From: CATOSK01 sp034423195
GTDB taxonomy: Bacteria > Chloroflexota > Dehalococcoidia > Lucifugimonadales > UBA3495
Assembly (NCBI GenBank): GCA_034423195.1
Contig: DAOUIZ010000002.1
Coordinates: forward strand, 1 to 64,000
Direction: 5' to 3'
DNA length: 64,000 bases
The notes beneath the pieces were generated by a model, which had not been told where the DNA came from, did no database searches, and was given only the letters and a program-made list of their open reading frames with translations. Positions 16,498-24,933 of the stretch are shown one piece after another. The first letter of the stretch is position 1, and every line of letters starts with the position of its first letter. Made by a program: the position numbers and the translations under genes.

Positions 16498-17577
16498 ATG
16501 TACCCTCCCGGAGGCCCCAGACAACCGGAAATGGACTTCGACCAGCTGTTATCCCGTCTTCGCGGCGGCTGGGGATCGATTGGCGGCCGCTTCGGCGGCG
16601 GCGGCATCGGACTGCTCATCCTGGCGGCCATCGGCATCATCGCCGTGGTCTGGCTGGGTACCGGGATCTACACCATCAGCCCTGGAGAGAACGGCGCGCT
16701 GCGTCTGTTCGGAGCAGTGCAGGGTGCCCCGGTGACCGAGGAAGGCCTCCACTGGTGGTGGCCCACGCCCATTGGCAAGAAGGATGTGGTTCGGGTCACG
16801 GAGATCCGGGCCATGGAGCTGGGGTTCCGCAGCAACGAAACCGGCACCGCCAGCCCATTCCCCACCGAGGCGCTGATGATCTCTGGAGACCTGAACATCG
16901 TCGACGTCCAGATGGTGGTCCAGTACAACATCAAAAACCTGAACGAATTCCTTTTCCGGGTGAATGATCCCGGCGAGGAGACCCGGGCCATTCCCCCAGG
17001 CCGTCCAGATGGACGCACCCTCAAGGACGCGGCCGAGGCGGCCCTCCGGCTGGTGGTGGGCCAGCGTTCCATCGACGACATCCTGGTCCGCAACCGTGAA
17101 GAGGTGGAGGCCCGCACCAAGGAGCGGCTCCAGGAAATCGTGGACTCCTACAGCACTGGCATCAACATCGAGACGGTCCAGCTGCAGGACGTTAAAGCGC
17201 CCGAAGAAGTCCGCGACGCCTTCGATGACGTGCTCCGCGCCCGACAGGAGCGGGACACCCGCATCAACCAGGCCCGGGCCTTCGAGGCGGACATCATTCC
17301 CAGGGCTGAGGGAGATGCCGAGCGGATCAAGGAAGGCGCGGAAGCCTTCCGGCAGGCCCGCATCGCGAGGGCGCAGGGTGAAGCGGACCAGTTCACCTCT
17401 ATCCTTAACGAATACCAGGAGTCCAGGGAAGTAACCCGCCAGCGGCTCTACCTGGAGGCCATGGAACTGGTGCTGCCGGGGATCACCAAGATTGTCGTTT
17501 CCCCGGATGCTGAGACTGTGCTGATTCTGGGCGGCGACGGGGCGTTAACGCCGGTGCCCTTCGGTCCCAGTCCCTAA
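16498..17577 (+). CDS. hflK: HflK, SPFH/band-7 membrane protein
   Basis: HflK and HflC form a cage around FtsH and limit its access to membrane substrates. The 359-residue protein has a Gly-rich N-terminus, one membrane segment (about 41-60), the family's ISPGENGALRLFGAVQ and the long SPFH domain, then a coiled region rich in Glu/Arg and a C-terminal IVVSPDAETVLILGGDG. An insertion with NDPGEETRAIPPGRPDGRTL is present relative to the common family pattern. hflC starts 60 bases after its stop. Transcription probably starts in the 300-base upstream gap, where a TAGAAT box lies at 16418. Confidence 0.93.
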   Translation: MYPPGGPRQPEMDFDQLLSRLRGGWGSIGGRFGGGGIGLLILAAIGIIAVVWLGTGIYTISPGENGALRLFGAVQGAPVTEEGLHWWWPTPIGKKDVVRVTEIRAMELGFRSNETGTASPFPTEALMISGDLNIVDVQMVVQYNIKNLNEFLFRVNDPGEETRAIPPGRPDGRTLKDAAEAALRLVVGQRSIDDILVRNREEVEARTKERLQEIVDSYSTGINIETVQLQDVKAPEEVRDAFDDVLRARQERDTRINQARAFEADIIPRAEGDAERIKEGAEAFRQARIARAQGEADQFTSILNEYQESREVTRQRLYLEAMELVLPGITKIVVSPDAETVLILGGDGALTPVPFGPSP

Positions 17578-17636
17578 AACGCCAGCGTCCTGAAATCCCG
17601 AAGTCCACTCCAGAGAATCGTGAGCGAGAACTTTAG

Positions 17637-18581
17637 ATGAAAGCTTTAGTCGTCTTCCTGGTATTGATTGTCATCGGCCTGATTGTAGCCCGGCAGGCCC
17701 TGTACGTAGTTGATGAGACCGAGCAGGTCATCATTACCCGGTTCGGAGAAGTCCAGACCGTCGTAAGATTCCCCGGCCTCTACCTCAAGGCCCCCTTCGT
17801 GGACCAGGCCATCCGGTTGGACAAGCGCATCCTGCGCATCGACGCTCCGCCCGAGGCCATGCCCGACAAGGAAAAGCAGAACCTGATCATTGACTCCTAC
17901 GCCCGTTACCGCATCACCGACCCGGTGCAGTTCCGCAAGACCCTCCAAACTGAGCTCACCGCCCGCAGCCGGCTCGGTAACATCGTCAACTCCACCATGC
18001 GCGACCGGGTGGCATTGCGGGACCGGTTCGAGATAATCGGCTCCGAGCCCATCCTTGACGACACCGGCAACCCGGTCGAGGACGACGACGGCCTGCCTCT
18101 CTTCGAGGGCCGCGACACCAGGACCCAAATCCTCGACGAGGTATTGTCCGGCGTCCGGCAGGAAGTCCAGGATCGGGAATTCGGCATCGAAATTATCGAC
18201 GTCCGATTGAAGCGCGCCGACTTTCCAGAGTCGGTGACCCCCAGCATCTTTACCCGTATGCGGGCCGAACGTAACCGTATCGCCACCAAGTTCCGCGCCG
18301 AAGGTGAGGAAGAAGACCTGAAGATTCGGGCGGTGGCCAACCGGAACCGGGACATCATCCTGGCAGAAGCCGACCGGGAGTCCAACCAGATCCGTGGTGA
18401 AGGCGAGGCCGAAGCCATCCGCATCCTGGCTGAGGCGCTGAATGAAGACCCGGACTTTTTCGCGTTCCGCCGCAGCCTGGCGGCCTACCAGGCCATGCTG
18501 AACCAGAACGATACGATTGTCCTGGGAGCTAACTCGCCGCTGTTCCGGTACCTGGAAGGTCCGGTCCCAGGCTCCAATTAA
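17637..18581 (+). CDS. hflC: HflC, SPFH/band-7 membrane protein
   Basis: A 314-residue partner of HflK with an N-terminal anchor (residues 2-18), then VVDETEQVIITRFGEVQTVV, IIDSYARYRITDP and DVRLKRADFPESV, all typical of HflC. The coiled C-terminal part contains RIATKFRAEGEEEDLKI and the ADRESNQIRGEGEAEAIRI segment. It sits between hflK and sucC, with only 34 bases to the latter, so hflKC and sucCD could be co-transcribed. Confidence 0.94.
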   Translation: MKALVVFLVLIVIGLIVARQALYVVDETEQVIITRFGEVQTVVRFPGLYLKAPFVDQAIRLDKRILRIDAPPEAMPDKEKQNLIIDSYARYRITDPVQFRKTLQTELTARSRLGNIVNSTMRDRVALRDRFEIIGSEPILDDTGNPVEDDDGLPLFEGRDTRTQILDEVLSGVRQEVQDREFGIEIIDVRLKRADFPESVTPSIFTRMRAERNRIATKFRAEGEEEDLKIRAVANRNRDIILAEADRESNQIRGEGEAEAIRILAEALNEDPDFFAFRRSLAAYQAMLNQNDTIVLGANSPLFRYLEGPVPGSN

Positions 18582-18615
18582 CCTGCCCGGATAAACTGAT
18601 AGAAGGGAGACTTTC

Positions 18616-19770
18616 TTGAAGCTGCACGAATACCAGGCTAAGGAGATTTTCTCCCGCTACGGCATTCCCATCCCTCGGGGGCAGGTAGCGGCCACCCCCG
18701 GGGAGGCGCAGGAAGCCACCGCCGCCATGGGTGGCCAGTCGGTCGTCAAGGCCCAGGTCCACGCTGGCGGACGGGGCAAAGCCGGAGGAGTCAAACTGGC
18801 CCAGAGTCCCGAAGCTGCCCGGCAAGCTGCTGAAGAACTGTTGGGGCAGAGCCTGGTCACCAACCAGACCGGACCCGAGGGTGTCCCCGTCAACTCGGTT
18901 CTAGTCGAGGAGTTGGCCGACATCAAGCAGGAACTCTACGCCGCCATTACCATCGACCGGGGCGTGCGGGGTCCGGTCATGATCGTCTGCGCCGCCGGCG
19001 GCATGGACATCGAAGAGGTCGCCGAGACTCGCCCCGGGGACATCCACACCGAGCCAATCGATCCGGGGTTGGGCTTGATGCCCTTCCAGACTCGTCGTTT
19101 GACCCAGCGGTTGGGCATCGAGGGCGCTGCGGCCCGTCCCGCTGCCCAAATCCTGTCCCAACTCTACCAGGTCTTCGCCGACCACGACTGCTCCCTCGTC
19201 GAGATCAACCCCCTCATAGTCACCGGCGACGGTGGGGTCGTGGCCTTGGACGCCAAGATGGACCTGGAAGACGACGCAATGTTCCGCCACCAGGACCTGC
19301 AGCAACTGCGGGACCGCTCCCAGGAAGACCAGTTGGAAGCTGAGGCGGCAGACCAGGACATCGCCTACGTGAACCTGGACGGCGACGTGGGCTGCCTGGT
19401 CAACGGTGCGGGCCTCGCCATGGCCACCCTAGACGTCACCAACGCCGCAGGAGCGGCTCCCGCCAACTTCCTTGACGTGGGCGGTGGAGCTACCGACGAA
19501 AAGGTCGCCCAGGCTGTCGGCATAATCCTCTCCGACCCCAAGGTGCGCCGCGTACTGGTCAACGTCTTCGGCGGCATCCTGCGTTGCGACGTCGCGGCGC
19601 GGGGGATCGTCCTCGCTTACCAGCGGGCCGACTCCCAGCTGCCTCTCATCGTGCGGATGCTGGGCACCAACCTGGAGGAAGGCAAGCGGATACTGCAAGA
19701 GTCTGGCCTGAACGTCACCTTCGCCGACACCCTCACCGAAGCGGCCGAAGCCATCAAGAACGCCGCCTAA
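18616..19770 (+). CDS. sucC: succinyl-CoA synthetase beta subunit
   Basis: Forms succinate and ATP/GTP from succinyl-CoA in the TCA cycle with SucD. The start is TTG at 18616, supported by GAAGGGAG at 18602-18609. The 384-residue protein opens with KLHEYQAKEIFSRYGIPI and contains the ATP-grasp region (VVKAQVHAGGRGKAGGV), LVEINPLIVT and the CoA-binding GIVLAYQRAD region. Length is normal. sucD starts 35 bases later. Confidence 0.97.
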   Translation: MKLHEYQAKEIFSRYGIPIPRGQVAATPGEAQEATAAMGGQSVVKAQVHAGGRGKAGGVKLAQSPEAARQAAEELLGQSLVTNQTGPEGVPVNSVLVEELADIKQELYAAITIDRGVRGPVMIVCAAGGMDIEEVAETRPGDIHTEPIDPGLGLMPFQTRRLTQRLGIEGAAARPAAQILSQLYQVFADHDCSLVEINPLIVTGDGGVVALDAKMDLEDDAMFRHQDLQQLRDRSQEDQLEAEAADQDIAYVNLDGDVGCLVNGAGLAMATLDVTNAAGAAPANFLDVGGGATDEKVAQAVGIILSDPKVRRVLVNVFGGILRCDVAARGIVLAYQRADSQLPLIVRMLGTNLEEGKRILQESGLNVTFADTLTEAAEAIKNAA

Positions 19771-19805
19771 CCAAACCGCCGGACAACCAAGGAGCATCCT
19801 GAAGC

Positions 19806-20687
19806 ATGGGCATTTTGCTTGACGAAAATTCGCGCATCATGGTGCAGGGCATCACCGGACGGGAGGGCAGCTTTCACGCCCGGGCGTGCCTGGCCTACGG
19901 CACTCAGGTGGTGGCCGGCGTCACCCCCGGCCGGGGCGGCCAGGTGTTCGATGATGCGGTGCCCGTGTTCGACTCGGTGGAGCAGGCCGTTTCCGAAACA
20001 GGGGCCAACGTTGCGCTGATATTCGTCCCGCCTCCCTTTGCCACCGACGCAGTCGTCGAATCGGTGGACGCTGGCATTCCCCTCATTGCCTGCATCACTG
20101 AGGGAGTGCCGGTGCAGGACATGGTGAAAGTCTCCCGCTTCATCCACGACAAGCCTGTGCGCCTCATCGGCCCCAACTGCCCCGGGATGATCAATCCCGG
20201 GGCCCGATGCAAGGTGGGCATCATGCCCGGTGCTATTCACCGCCCGGGACGGGTTGGCGTCGTCTCACGCAGCGGCACCCTCACCTACGAGGCGGTGGGG
20301 CAACTGACCGCCCTGGGCATCGGACAGTCCAGTTGCGTCGGCATCGGCGGAGACCCCATCATAGGAACTAGCTTCTCCGAGATACTTGGCCTCTACAACG
20401 ACGACCCGGACACCGACTTGGTGGTCTTCATTGGCGAGATCGGGGGTGGTATGGAGCAGGAGGCGGCCGCCTTTATCAAGGAGAACATGACCAAGCCGGT
20501 CTGCGCGTTGATCGTCGGAGCGACCGCTCCTCCGGGCAAGCGCATGGGTCACGCGGGGGCCATCATCACCGGAGAAGGAGCCCGGGCGGAATCGAAGATT
20601 GCCGCCCTACGCGACGCCGGCGCCACCATCATTCCCACCCCTGCCGACATAGGCGTCACCGCCCAAGGGGTCCTTCAGGGCCTGTAA
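19806..20687 (+). CDS. sucD: succinyl-CoA synthetase alpha subunit
   Basis: The 293-residue subunit binds CoA and carries the phosphohistidine. The motifs are MVQGITGREGSFHARACL at the N-terminus, LIGPNCPGMINPG in the middle and MGHAGAIITGEGARAESK with the active His near residue 248. It forms an operon with sucC, perhaps including hflKC. Confidence 0.97.
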   Translation: MGILLDENSRIMVQGITGREGSFHARACLAYGTQVVAGVTPGRGGQVFDDAVPVFDSVEQAVSETGANVALIFVPPPFATDAVVESVDAGIPLIACITEGVPVQDMVKVSRFIHDKPVRLIGPNCPGMINPGARCKVGIMPGAIHRPGRVGVVSRSGTLTYEAVGQLTALGIGQSSCVGIGGDPIIGTSFSEILGLYNDDPDTDLVVFIGEIGGGMEQEAAAFIKENMTKPVCALIVGATAPPGKRMGHAGAIITGEGARAESKIAALRDAGATIIPTPADIGVTAQGVLQGL

Positions 20688-20703
20688 CCCCTGTTAAGGA
20701 GGG

Positions 20704-20723
20704 TTGGGGAACGAGTCCCCCAA
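20704..20723. repeat. palindrome family B copy (degenerate)
   Basis: TTGGGGAACGAGTCCCCCAA lies between the convergent sucD and peptidase genes. Confidence 0.5.
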
Positions 20724-20734
20724 CGTGCTTCCTT

Positions 20735-21847
20735 CTATCCCGCCGTCATCCGTTCCCGAAACTCGTCAGGCAGATCCCGAAGCCGCCGTTGGAAGGCCGT
20801 GTCCCCCCGCTGAGGCACGGAACGGGCCGCTTCCAGGATTAACTCCACCCCGCCCAGGAAATCGGCGCAATCGATGTACTCCGCCTCGATGCGGCCCTCC
20901 GGCGCACCGTTGTGGTAGTTTCCCAGGGGGAATGCGATTCCGGTGCAACGGTAGCCGTGAATGCCGAAGGCACTGGCCTCACAGACCCCGCCGCTCATCA
21001 ACTGCCGCTGCACCCTGAACTCCGGCGAACGTTCCAGGAGGATTTCCCTTGCCCTGATGAGCACCGACTCGGCTTCGGCGTTGAAGGTAGAGCCGGCATC
21101 CCCCACGCGGATGACCGGACCTCCCCCGATTTCCGCCCCGGGAAGGGTGCGGCTGGACTCCAGAGACACCACCAGCGTTTCCTTGGGGAGAGTCCCAGCC
21201 TCGGCCATCAGCCGCGCTCCCACCAGTCCCACCTCCTCGGCGCGGGTGAAGACCCCGTAGACTGGTCCCTGCGGCGGCTCCTGGGCCAGCACGGCCAGTG
21301 CGGACAACGTGCTGGCGCATCCCGCCAGGTCGTCCAGGGCGCGCATCCGGATGATCCCTTCGTCCAGGGTGAAGTCCGCCAGGTCGAACACCACCGAGCA
21401 GGGCAGGTCAACCTCGGCGGGTTGGTGACCCTCCATACGGATTAACACCTGCCGGTCCGCGGAGTCCCCGTGAGGACCTGCGGTTACCGCAGCCCACCGT
21501 TCGCCCGATGAAGTCACCACCTGGAGCGGGATCCCGGCGGCAAAGCTGCCGGCGGGCACTCCTCCCGCTGCCTTTCCTACCAGGTAATCCCCCTCCCGTG
21601 ACACGGCCTCAAACCCAGGATGATCCATGTGGGCCACAAAGGCCACCGGAGGAAGATCCTCCGCTATTGAGTCCTGACCCGGCACCAGCGCGACGATGTT
21701 TCCGTAACCGTCGGTAGACCACTCCACATGGCTCTCGTCCAGGATTGCCTTCACCTCTCCGGCCACCCCCGCCTCGTAGAACGCGGTGGCGGGATGGCCG
21801 CCCAACCGGGCTAGAATGTCCAGGGCTCGGTCTTGATTGGCTTGCAT
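20735..21847 (-). CDS. M42-type metallo-aminopeptidase-like protein
   Basis: The 370-residue protein has the di-zinc peptidase pattern: VAFVAHMDHPGFE, RALDDLAGCA, FTRAEEVGLVGA and GIAFPLGNYHNG. These supply the His, Asp and Glu metal ligands and the catalytic Glu pair. M42 enzymes trim N-terminal residues of peptides in large tetrahedral particles. The family also includes cellulase-like annotations that are historical. The start at 21847 is preceded by a GAGGA site. Confidence 0.85.
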   Translation of the reverse strand: MQANQDRALDILARLGGHPATAFYEAGVAGEVKAILDESHVEWSTDGYGNIVALVPGQDSIAEDLPPVAFVAHMDHPGFEAVSREGDYLVGKAAGGVPAGSFAAGIPLQVVTSSGERWAAVTAGPHGDSADRQVLIRMEGHQPAEVDLPCSVVFDLADFTLDEGIIRMRALDDLAGCASTLSALAVLAQEPPQGPVYGVFTRAEEVGLVGARLMAEAGTLPKETLVVSLESSRTLPGAEIGGGPVIRVGDAGSTFNAEAESVLIRAREILLERSPEFRVQRQLMSGGVCEASAFGIHGYRCTGIAFPLGNYHNGAPEGRIEAEYIDCADFLGGVELILEAARSVPQRGDTAFQRRLRDLPDEFRERMTAG

Positions 21848-21888
21848 GATTCCTCGGTCGTTCCCTTTCGGGAGGGGAAGATGGTTGG

Positions 21889-21897
21889 ATTATAACA
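21889..21897 (-). promoter_or_regulatory. extended -10 promoter of the peptidase gene
   Basis: On the minus strand TGTTATAAT forms an extended -10 box, 42 bases upstream of the start at 21847. Confidence 0.45.
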
Positions 21898-22087
21898 AGG
21901 CGGCAGCGAGTTGGTTTTTCGGATAAGGCGGTTCTAGGCTCGGCCGCCACCCCAGTGCTTTTGTTCGTGCCGTCCCGGTGCCCGTTTCCCACCCCCAATG
22001 TTATACTTCCCCTCAAGCCGTGATCCGGCATTCCCGCACCCGTCGGAAACAGATAACCACGGCCGATTTACAAGATGGAGGTCCCTC

Positions 22088-23164
22088 TTGCTGCCCCAAT
22101 TCCGAGTCAGCCAGGAAGAAGCGATCCAGGTCCACGGCGATGACCTGAAGGCCACTGTGGCCGGTATTTTCGAGAAAATGGGCGTGCCCGAACCGGATGC
22201 CGAGGTTGGAGCCGACGCCCTGGTGCTGGCCGACCTGCGAGGCGTCGACAGTCACGGCGTGTCCAATATGCTCCGCAGCTACGTCAACGGCTACACCAGC
22301 GGACAGATCAACCCCCGGCCTGATTTGCGCATTGTCCGCGAGACTCCAGCGACGGCCAGCATGGACTCGGACCGGGGCCTTGGCACCATCACCACCCCCA
22401 AGGCCATGCAGCTTGCCATCCGCAAAGCCTCCGAGGTGGGCGTCGGCATGGTGACCATCGGCAACGCCCGCCATTTGGGCATGGCTTCCTACCATGCCAT
22501 GCTGGCCCTGGAGCATGACATGATCGGGGTCTGCATGACCAGTTGCCCGCCGCGGACCCTCCCCACCTTCGGAGCCGAGCCCCGCTTGGGTACTAATCCC
22601 ATCGCCATTGCGGTGCCTGCCAAGAATGACCATCCCTTTGTGTTCGACGCCGCTACCAGCTCGGTAGCCCAGAACAAGATCGAGATCGCCCGCCGCCTGG
22701 GCGCCAAGCTGGAGCCGGGCTGGCTGGCCACCGAGGACGGCGTCCCCATCATGGAGGAGATGGATGTCCCCGAGGTCTACCACCTGCTCCCCATGGGAGC
22801 CACCCGCGAACTGGGTTCCCACAAGGGGTACGGCCTTTCCTGCGTCGTGGACATTCTCGCCGGAGTCCTCACCGGCTTCGGCTACGGTGCCGTCCCGGGG
22901 CGTCCCAATTTCGGGCACTACGTTGCAGCGTACAACATCGCCGGCTTCGACGACCCCGACCACTTCAAAGAAAACATGGACGAGTGGCTGGGGATGATGA
23001 AGAGCACCAAGCCGGCCCCCGGCCACGACCGGGTTATGGTGGCCGGTCAGCCCGAGGCAGAGATGGAAGTCATCCGCCGGCGGGACGGCATTCCCCTGCA
23101 TCCCGAGGTTGTGGACTACATCCGCGACACCTGCGGAGAGCTCTCCGTGGATTGCCGATTCTAG
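22088..23164 (+). CDS. Ldh2/MdhX family malate/lactate/ureidoglycolate dehydrogenase
   Basis: The TTG at 22088 is preferred because GGAGGT lies at 22077-22082; an upstream ATG at 21998 lacks a site. The 358-residue NAD(P)-dependent enzyme has the family pattern LADLRGVDSHGVSNML, GMVTIGNARHLGM, EPRLGTNPIAIAVPA and ATRELGSHKGYGLSCVVDIL. Possible substrates are malate, lactate, ureidoglycolate or sulfolactate. The NIPSNAP gene follows in the same direction. Confidence 0.88.
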   Translation: MLPQFRVSQEEAIQVHGDDLKATVAGIFEKMGVPEPDAEVGADALVLADLRGVDSHGVSNMLRSYVNGYTSGQINPRPDLRIVRETPATASMDSDRGLGTITTPKAMQLAIRKASEVGVGMVTIGNARHLGMASYHAMLALEHDMIGVCMTSCPPRTLPTFGAEPRLGTNPIAIAVPAKNDHPFVFDAATSSVAQNKIEIARRLGAKLEPGWLATEDGVPIMEEMDVPEVYHLLPMGATRELGSHKGYGLSCVVDILAGVLTGFGYGAVPGRPNFGHYVAAYNIAGFDDPDHFKENMDEWLGMMKSTKPAPGHDRVMVAGQPEAEMEVIRRRDGIPLHPEVVDYIRDTCGELSVDCRF

Positions 23165-23222
23165 CCCATGCTTGCCCAATCCCAACCAACGTTTCGGCGA
23201 ACGCCAGATAGGAGAACAGGAA

Positions 23223-23528
23223 ATGGTCTACCAATTGCGCATCTACACCATCAACCGGGGGATGATGGACTCCTGGTTGAAGCTGTTCAACGAGCACATC
23301 CGCCCCCTCCATGACCGGCTTGGTATTCCCGTCCAGAACTCCTGGGTCAACGCCGACCGGACCGAGTTCATCTGGGTGCGCCGGTTTGACAACTTGGACG
23401 AAATACCCGCCAAGGAGGCCGAGTACTTCGCCTCCCCCGAGCGCACCGCCCTCGCCGACATCCCCACCAGCCACATCGCCAAGATGGAAGTTCGGGTAAT
23501 AGAGGGCGTCGAGGCCGTGGCGGCGTAG
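23223..23528 (+). CDS. NIPSNAP family protein
   Basis: A 101-residue alpha/beta-barrel-type protein of the NIPSNAP family (MVYQLRIYTINRGMMDSW, then EFIWVRRFDNLDEI). Such proteins often sit beside oxidoreductases in catabolic operons; their role is unknown. ATG 23223 has AGGAGAACAGG just before it. It lies 58 bases after the dehydrogenase. Confidence 0.85.
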   Translation: MVYQLRIYTINRGMMDSWLKLFNEHIRPLHDRLGIPVQNSWVNADRTEFIWVRRFDNLDEIPAKEAEYFASPERTALADIPTSHIAKMEVRVIEGVEAVAA

Positions 23529-23573
23529 CCGCCCACAACGGGGAGGGGCCGCCGGAACCGACCCCGCTCCTCC

Positions 23574-24011
23574 CTAACCCCCCTTCCACATCTCCACGTG
23601 GGGAATGTCCACCTCCAGGAAGACGTCCCCATGCTCCATGTAACCGTGGCCTGCGTAAAAGCTCTTGACGTATTCCTGGGCGTGCAGGACGAACGACGTC
23701 ATCCCCCGAGCCCTGCCCTGCTCCTCCAGGAAGAGTAGTATCAGCCCACCCGTTCCCCGGCGGCGGTAATCCTGATCCACGGCCATCCGCCCGATTTGCC
23801 CCTTCCCATCCCCCAGGTCAATGAGCCTCCCTGTTCCGACGATCTTGGCCTTGTCCACCGCTACGGCGTGGAGCGCAGTGCTGTCGGCGTCGTCCAACTC
23901 TTCTTCCGCCGGTATCTGCTGCTCTTCGACAAACACCCGCATCCGTACGGCGACGGCTCCCTCCCGTTCCTCCCCGGTTTCGGCAATTTTCACTACCAGT
24001 TCCTCGGACAC
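23574..24011 (-). CDS. GNAT family N-acetyltransferase
   Basis: The 145-residue protein carries the acetyl-CoA pyrophosphate loop DQDYRRRGTGGLIL and IGRMAVDQ before it, the standard GNAT motif A. The C-terminal FYAGHGYMEHGDVF is also typical (ElaA/YjcF-like). The start is GTG at 24011. It is the last gene of the run pcrA-channel-GNAT on the minus strand. Confidence 0.9.
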   Translation of the reverse strand: MSEELVVKIAETGEEREGAVAVRMRVFVEEQQIPAEEELDDADSTALHAVAVDKAKIVGTGRLIDLGDGKGQIGRMAVDQDYRRRGTGGLILLFLEEQGRARGMTSFVLHAQEYVKSFYAGHGYMEHGDVFLEVDIPHVEMWKGG

Positions 24012-24052
24012 GGCGTCCTCCGTTGGTTGATGGGTTTCGGGAAAGGACGGCT

Positions 24053-24895
24053 TCAGCCGTCTTCCTCGTTACGGGTGGCGTCGGGCGGCTGTGTCTCCCG
24101 TCTCCGGCGCAACTGGTCCTCCAACCTGGCCAAGGACTCCTGGGTGGATCGGATCTCTTCCAGCAGGGTGTCCCGGTACTGGGGCGCCTCCAGCTGGGCC
24201 AGCCGCTCCTGCTTGGCTTCGTCCAGGTTGTTGATTACCACCGCGATGAACATATTGATGACCACGAAAGTGCCCAGGACGACGAAGCTGACGAAGTAGA
24301 GCCACGCCAGCGGGTGCAGCTCCATAGCCTTGTACATGATGTCGGTCCAGTCCTCCAGGGTCACCACCCGGAAAAGGGACAGCAGGGAAATCCCCAGGTT
24401 ACGCCAGTGGACCGGGTCGTGCTCGTGGAACATCTGGAAGCCGACGATGGCGTAGATGTATACCACCAGGCTCATCAGCGCGACGATGTTCAGCATACTG
24501 GGGATGGACTTGACCAGGGTCGCCACAATCAGCCGCAGTTCCGGGACGGCGGAAATCAGCCTCAGGATCCGCATCAGCCGGGCCAGCCGGGCCACCACCG
24601 CGAAACCGCCGGTGGAGGGTATGAGAGACGCCACGATGATAGTGAAGTCGAAGAGGTTCCAGCCGTTGGTGAAATAGCGGTGGACTCTCGGCGAAACCGC
24701 GAACATTTTCAGCGCCGCTTCGACGATGAACACGCCCAGAATCAGGTCCTGCCCCAGGTTGAACCACTGCCCGTAGGAAGCGGAGATGCTGGGGAAGGTC
24801 TCCAGCCCCAAAATCACCCCATTGACGATGATGAGGCCGATGATGAAGTACTCGAAGGCGTGGGACTTGGTGATGCGGAAGGCAAGGTCGCGCAT
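24053..24895 (-). CDS. voltage-gated cation channel (NaChBac-like), probably Ca2+-permeable
   Basis: The 280-residue protein has six membrane segments. S4 is VARLARLMRILR with Arg at 103, 106, 109 and 112. The pore has TLEDWTD at residues 179-185. Single-domain bacterial sodium channels typically have TLESWS/A; extra acidic residues as here are those used in CavAb (TLDDWSD) to select Ca2+. The C-terminus is a charged coiled coil, as in the tetramerising tail of the family. The gene lies 38 bases downstream of pcrA on the same strand. Confidence 0.9.
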   Translation of the reverse strand: MRDLAFRITKSHAFEYFIIGLIIVNGVILGLETFPSISASYGQWFNLGQDLILGVFIVEAALKMFAVSPRVHRYFTNGWNLFDFTIIVASLIPSTGGFAVVARLARLMRILRLISAVPELRLIVATLVKSIPSMLNIVALMSLVVYIYAIVGFQMFHEHDPVHWRNLGISLLSLFRVVTLEDWTDIMYKAMELHPLAWLYFVSFVVLGTFVVINMFIAVVINNLDEAKQERLAQLEAPQYRDTLLEEIRSTQESLARLEDQLRRRRETQPPDATRNEEDG

Positions 24896-24933
24896 AGGGC
24901 AAGTCAGGGGAGGCGCAGGGAGCCGCTCCCTGG

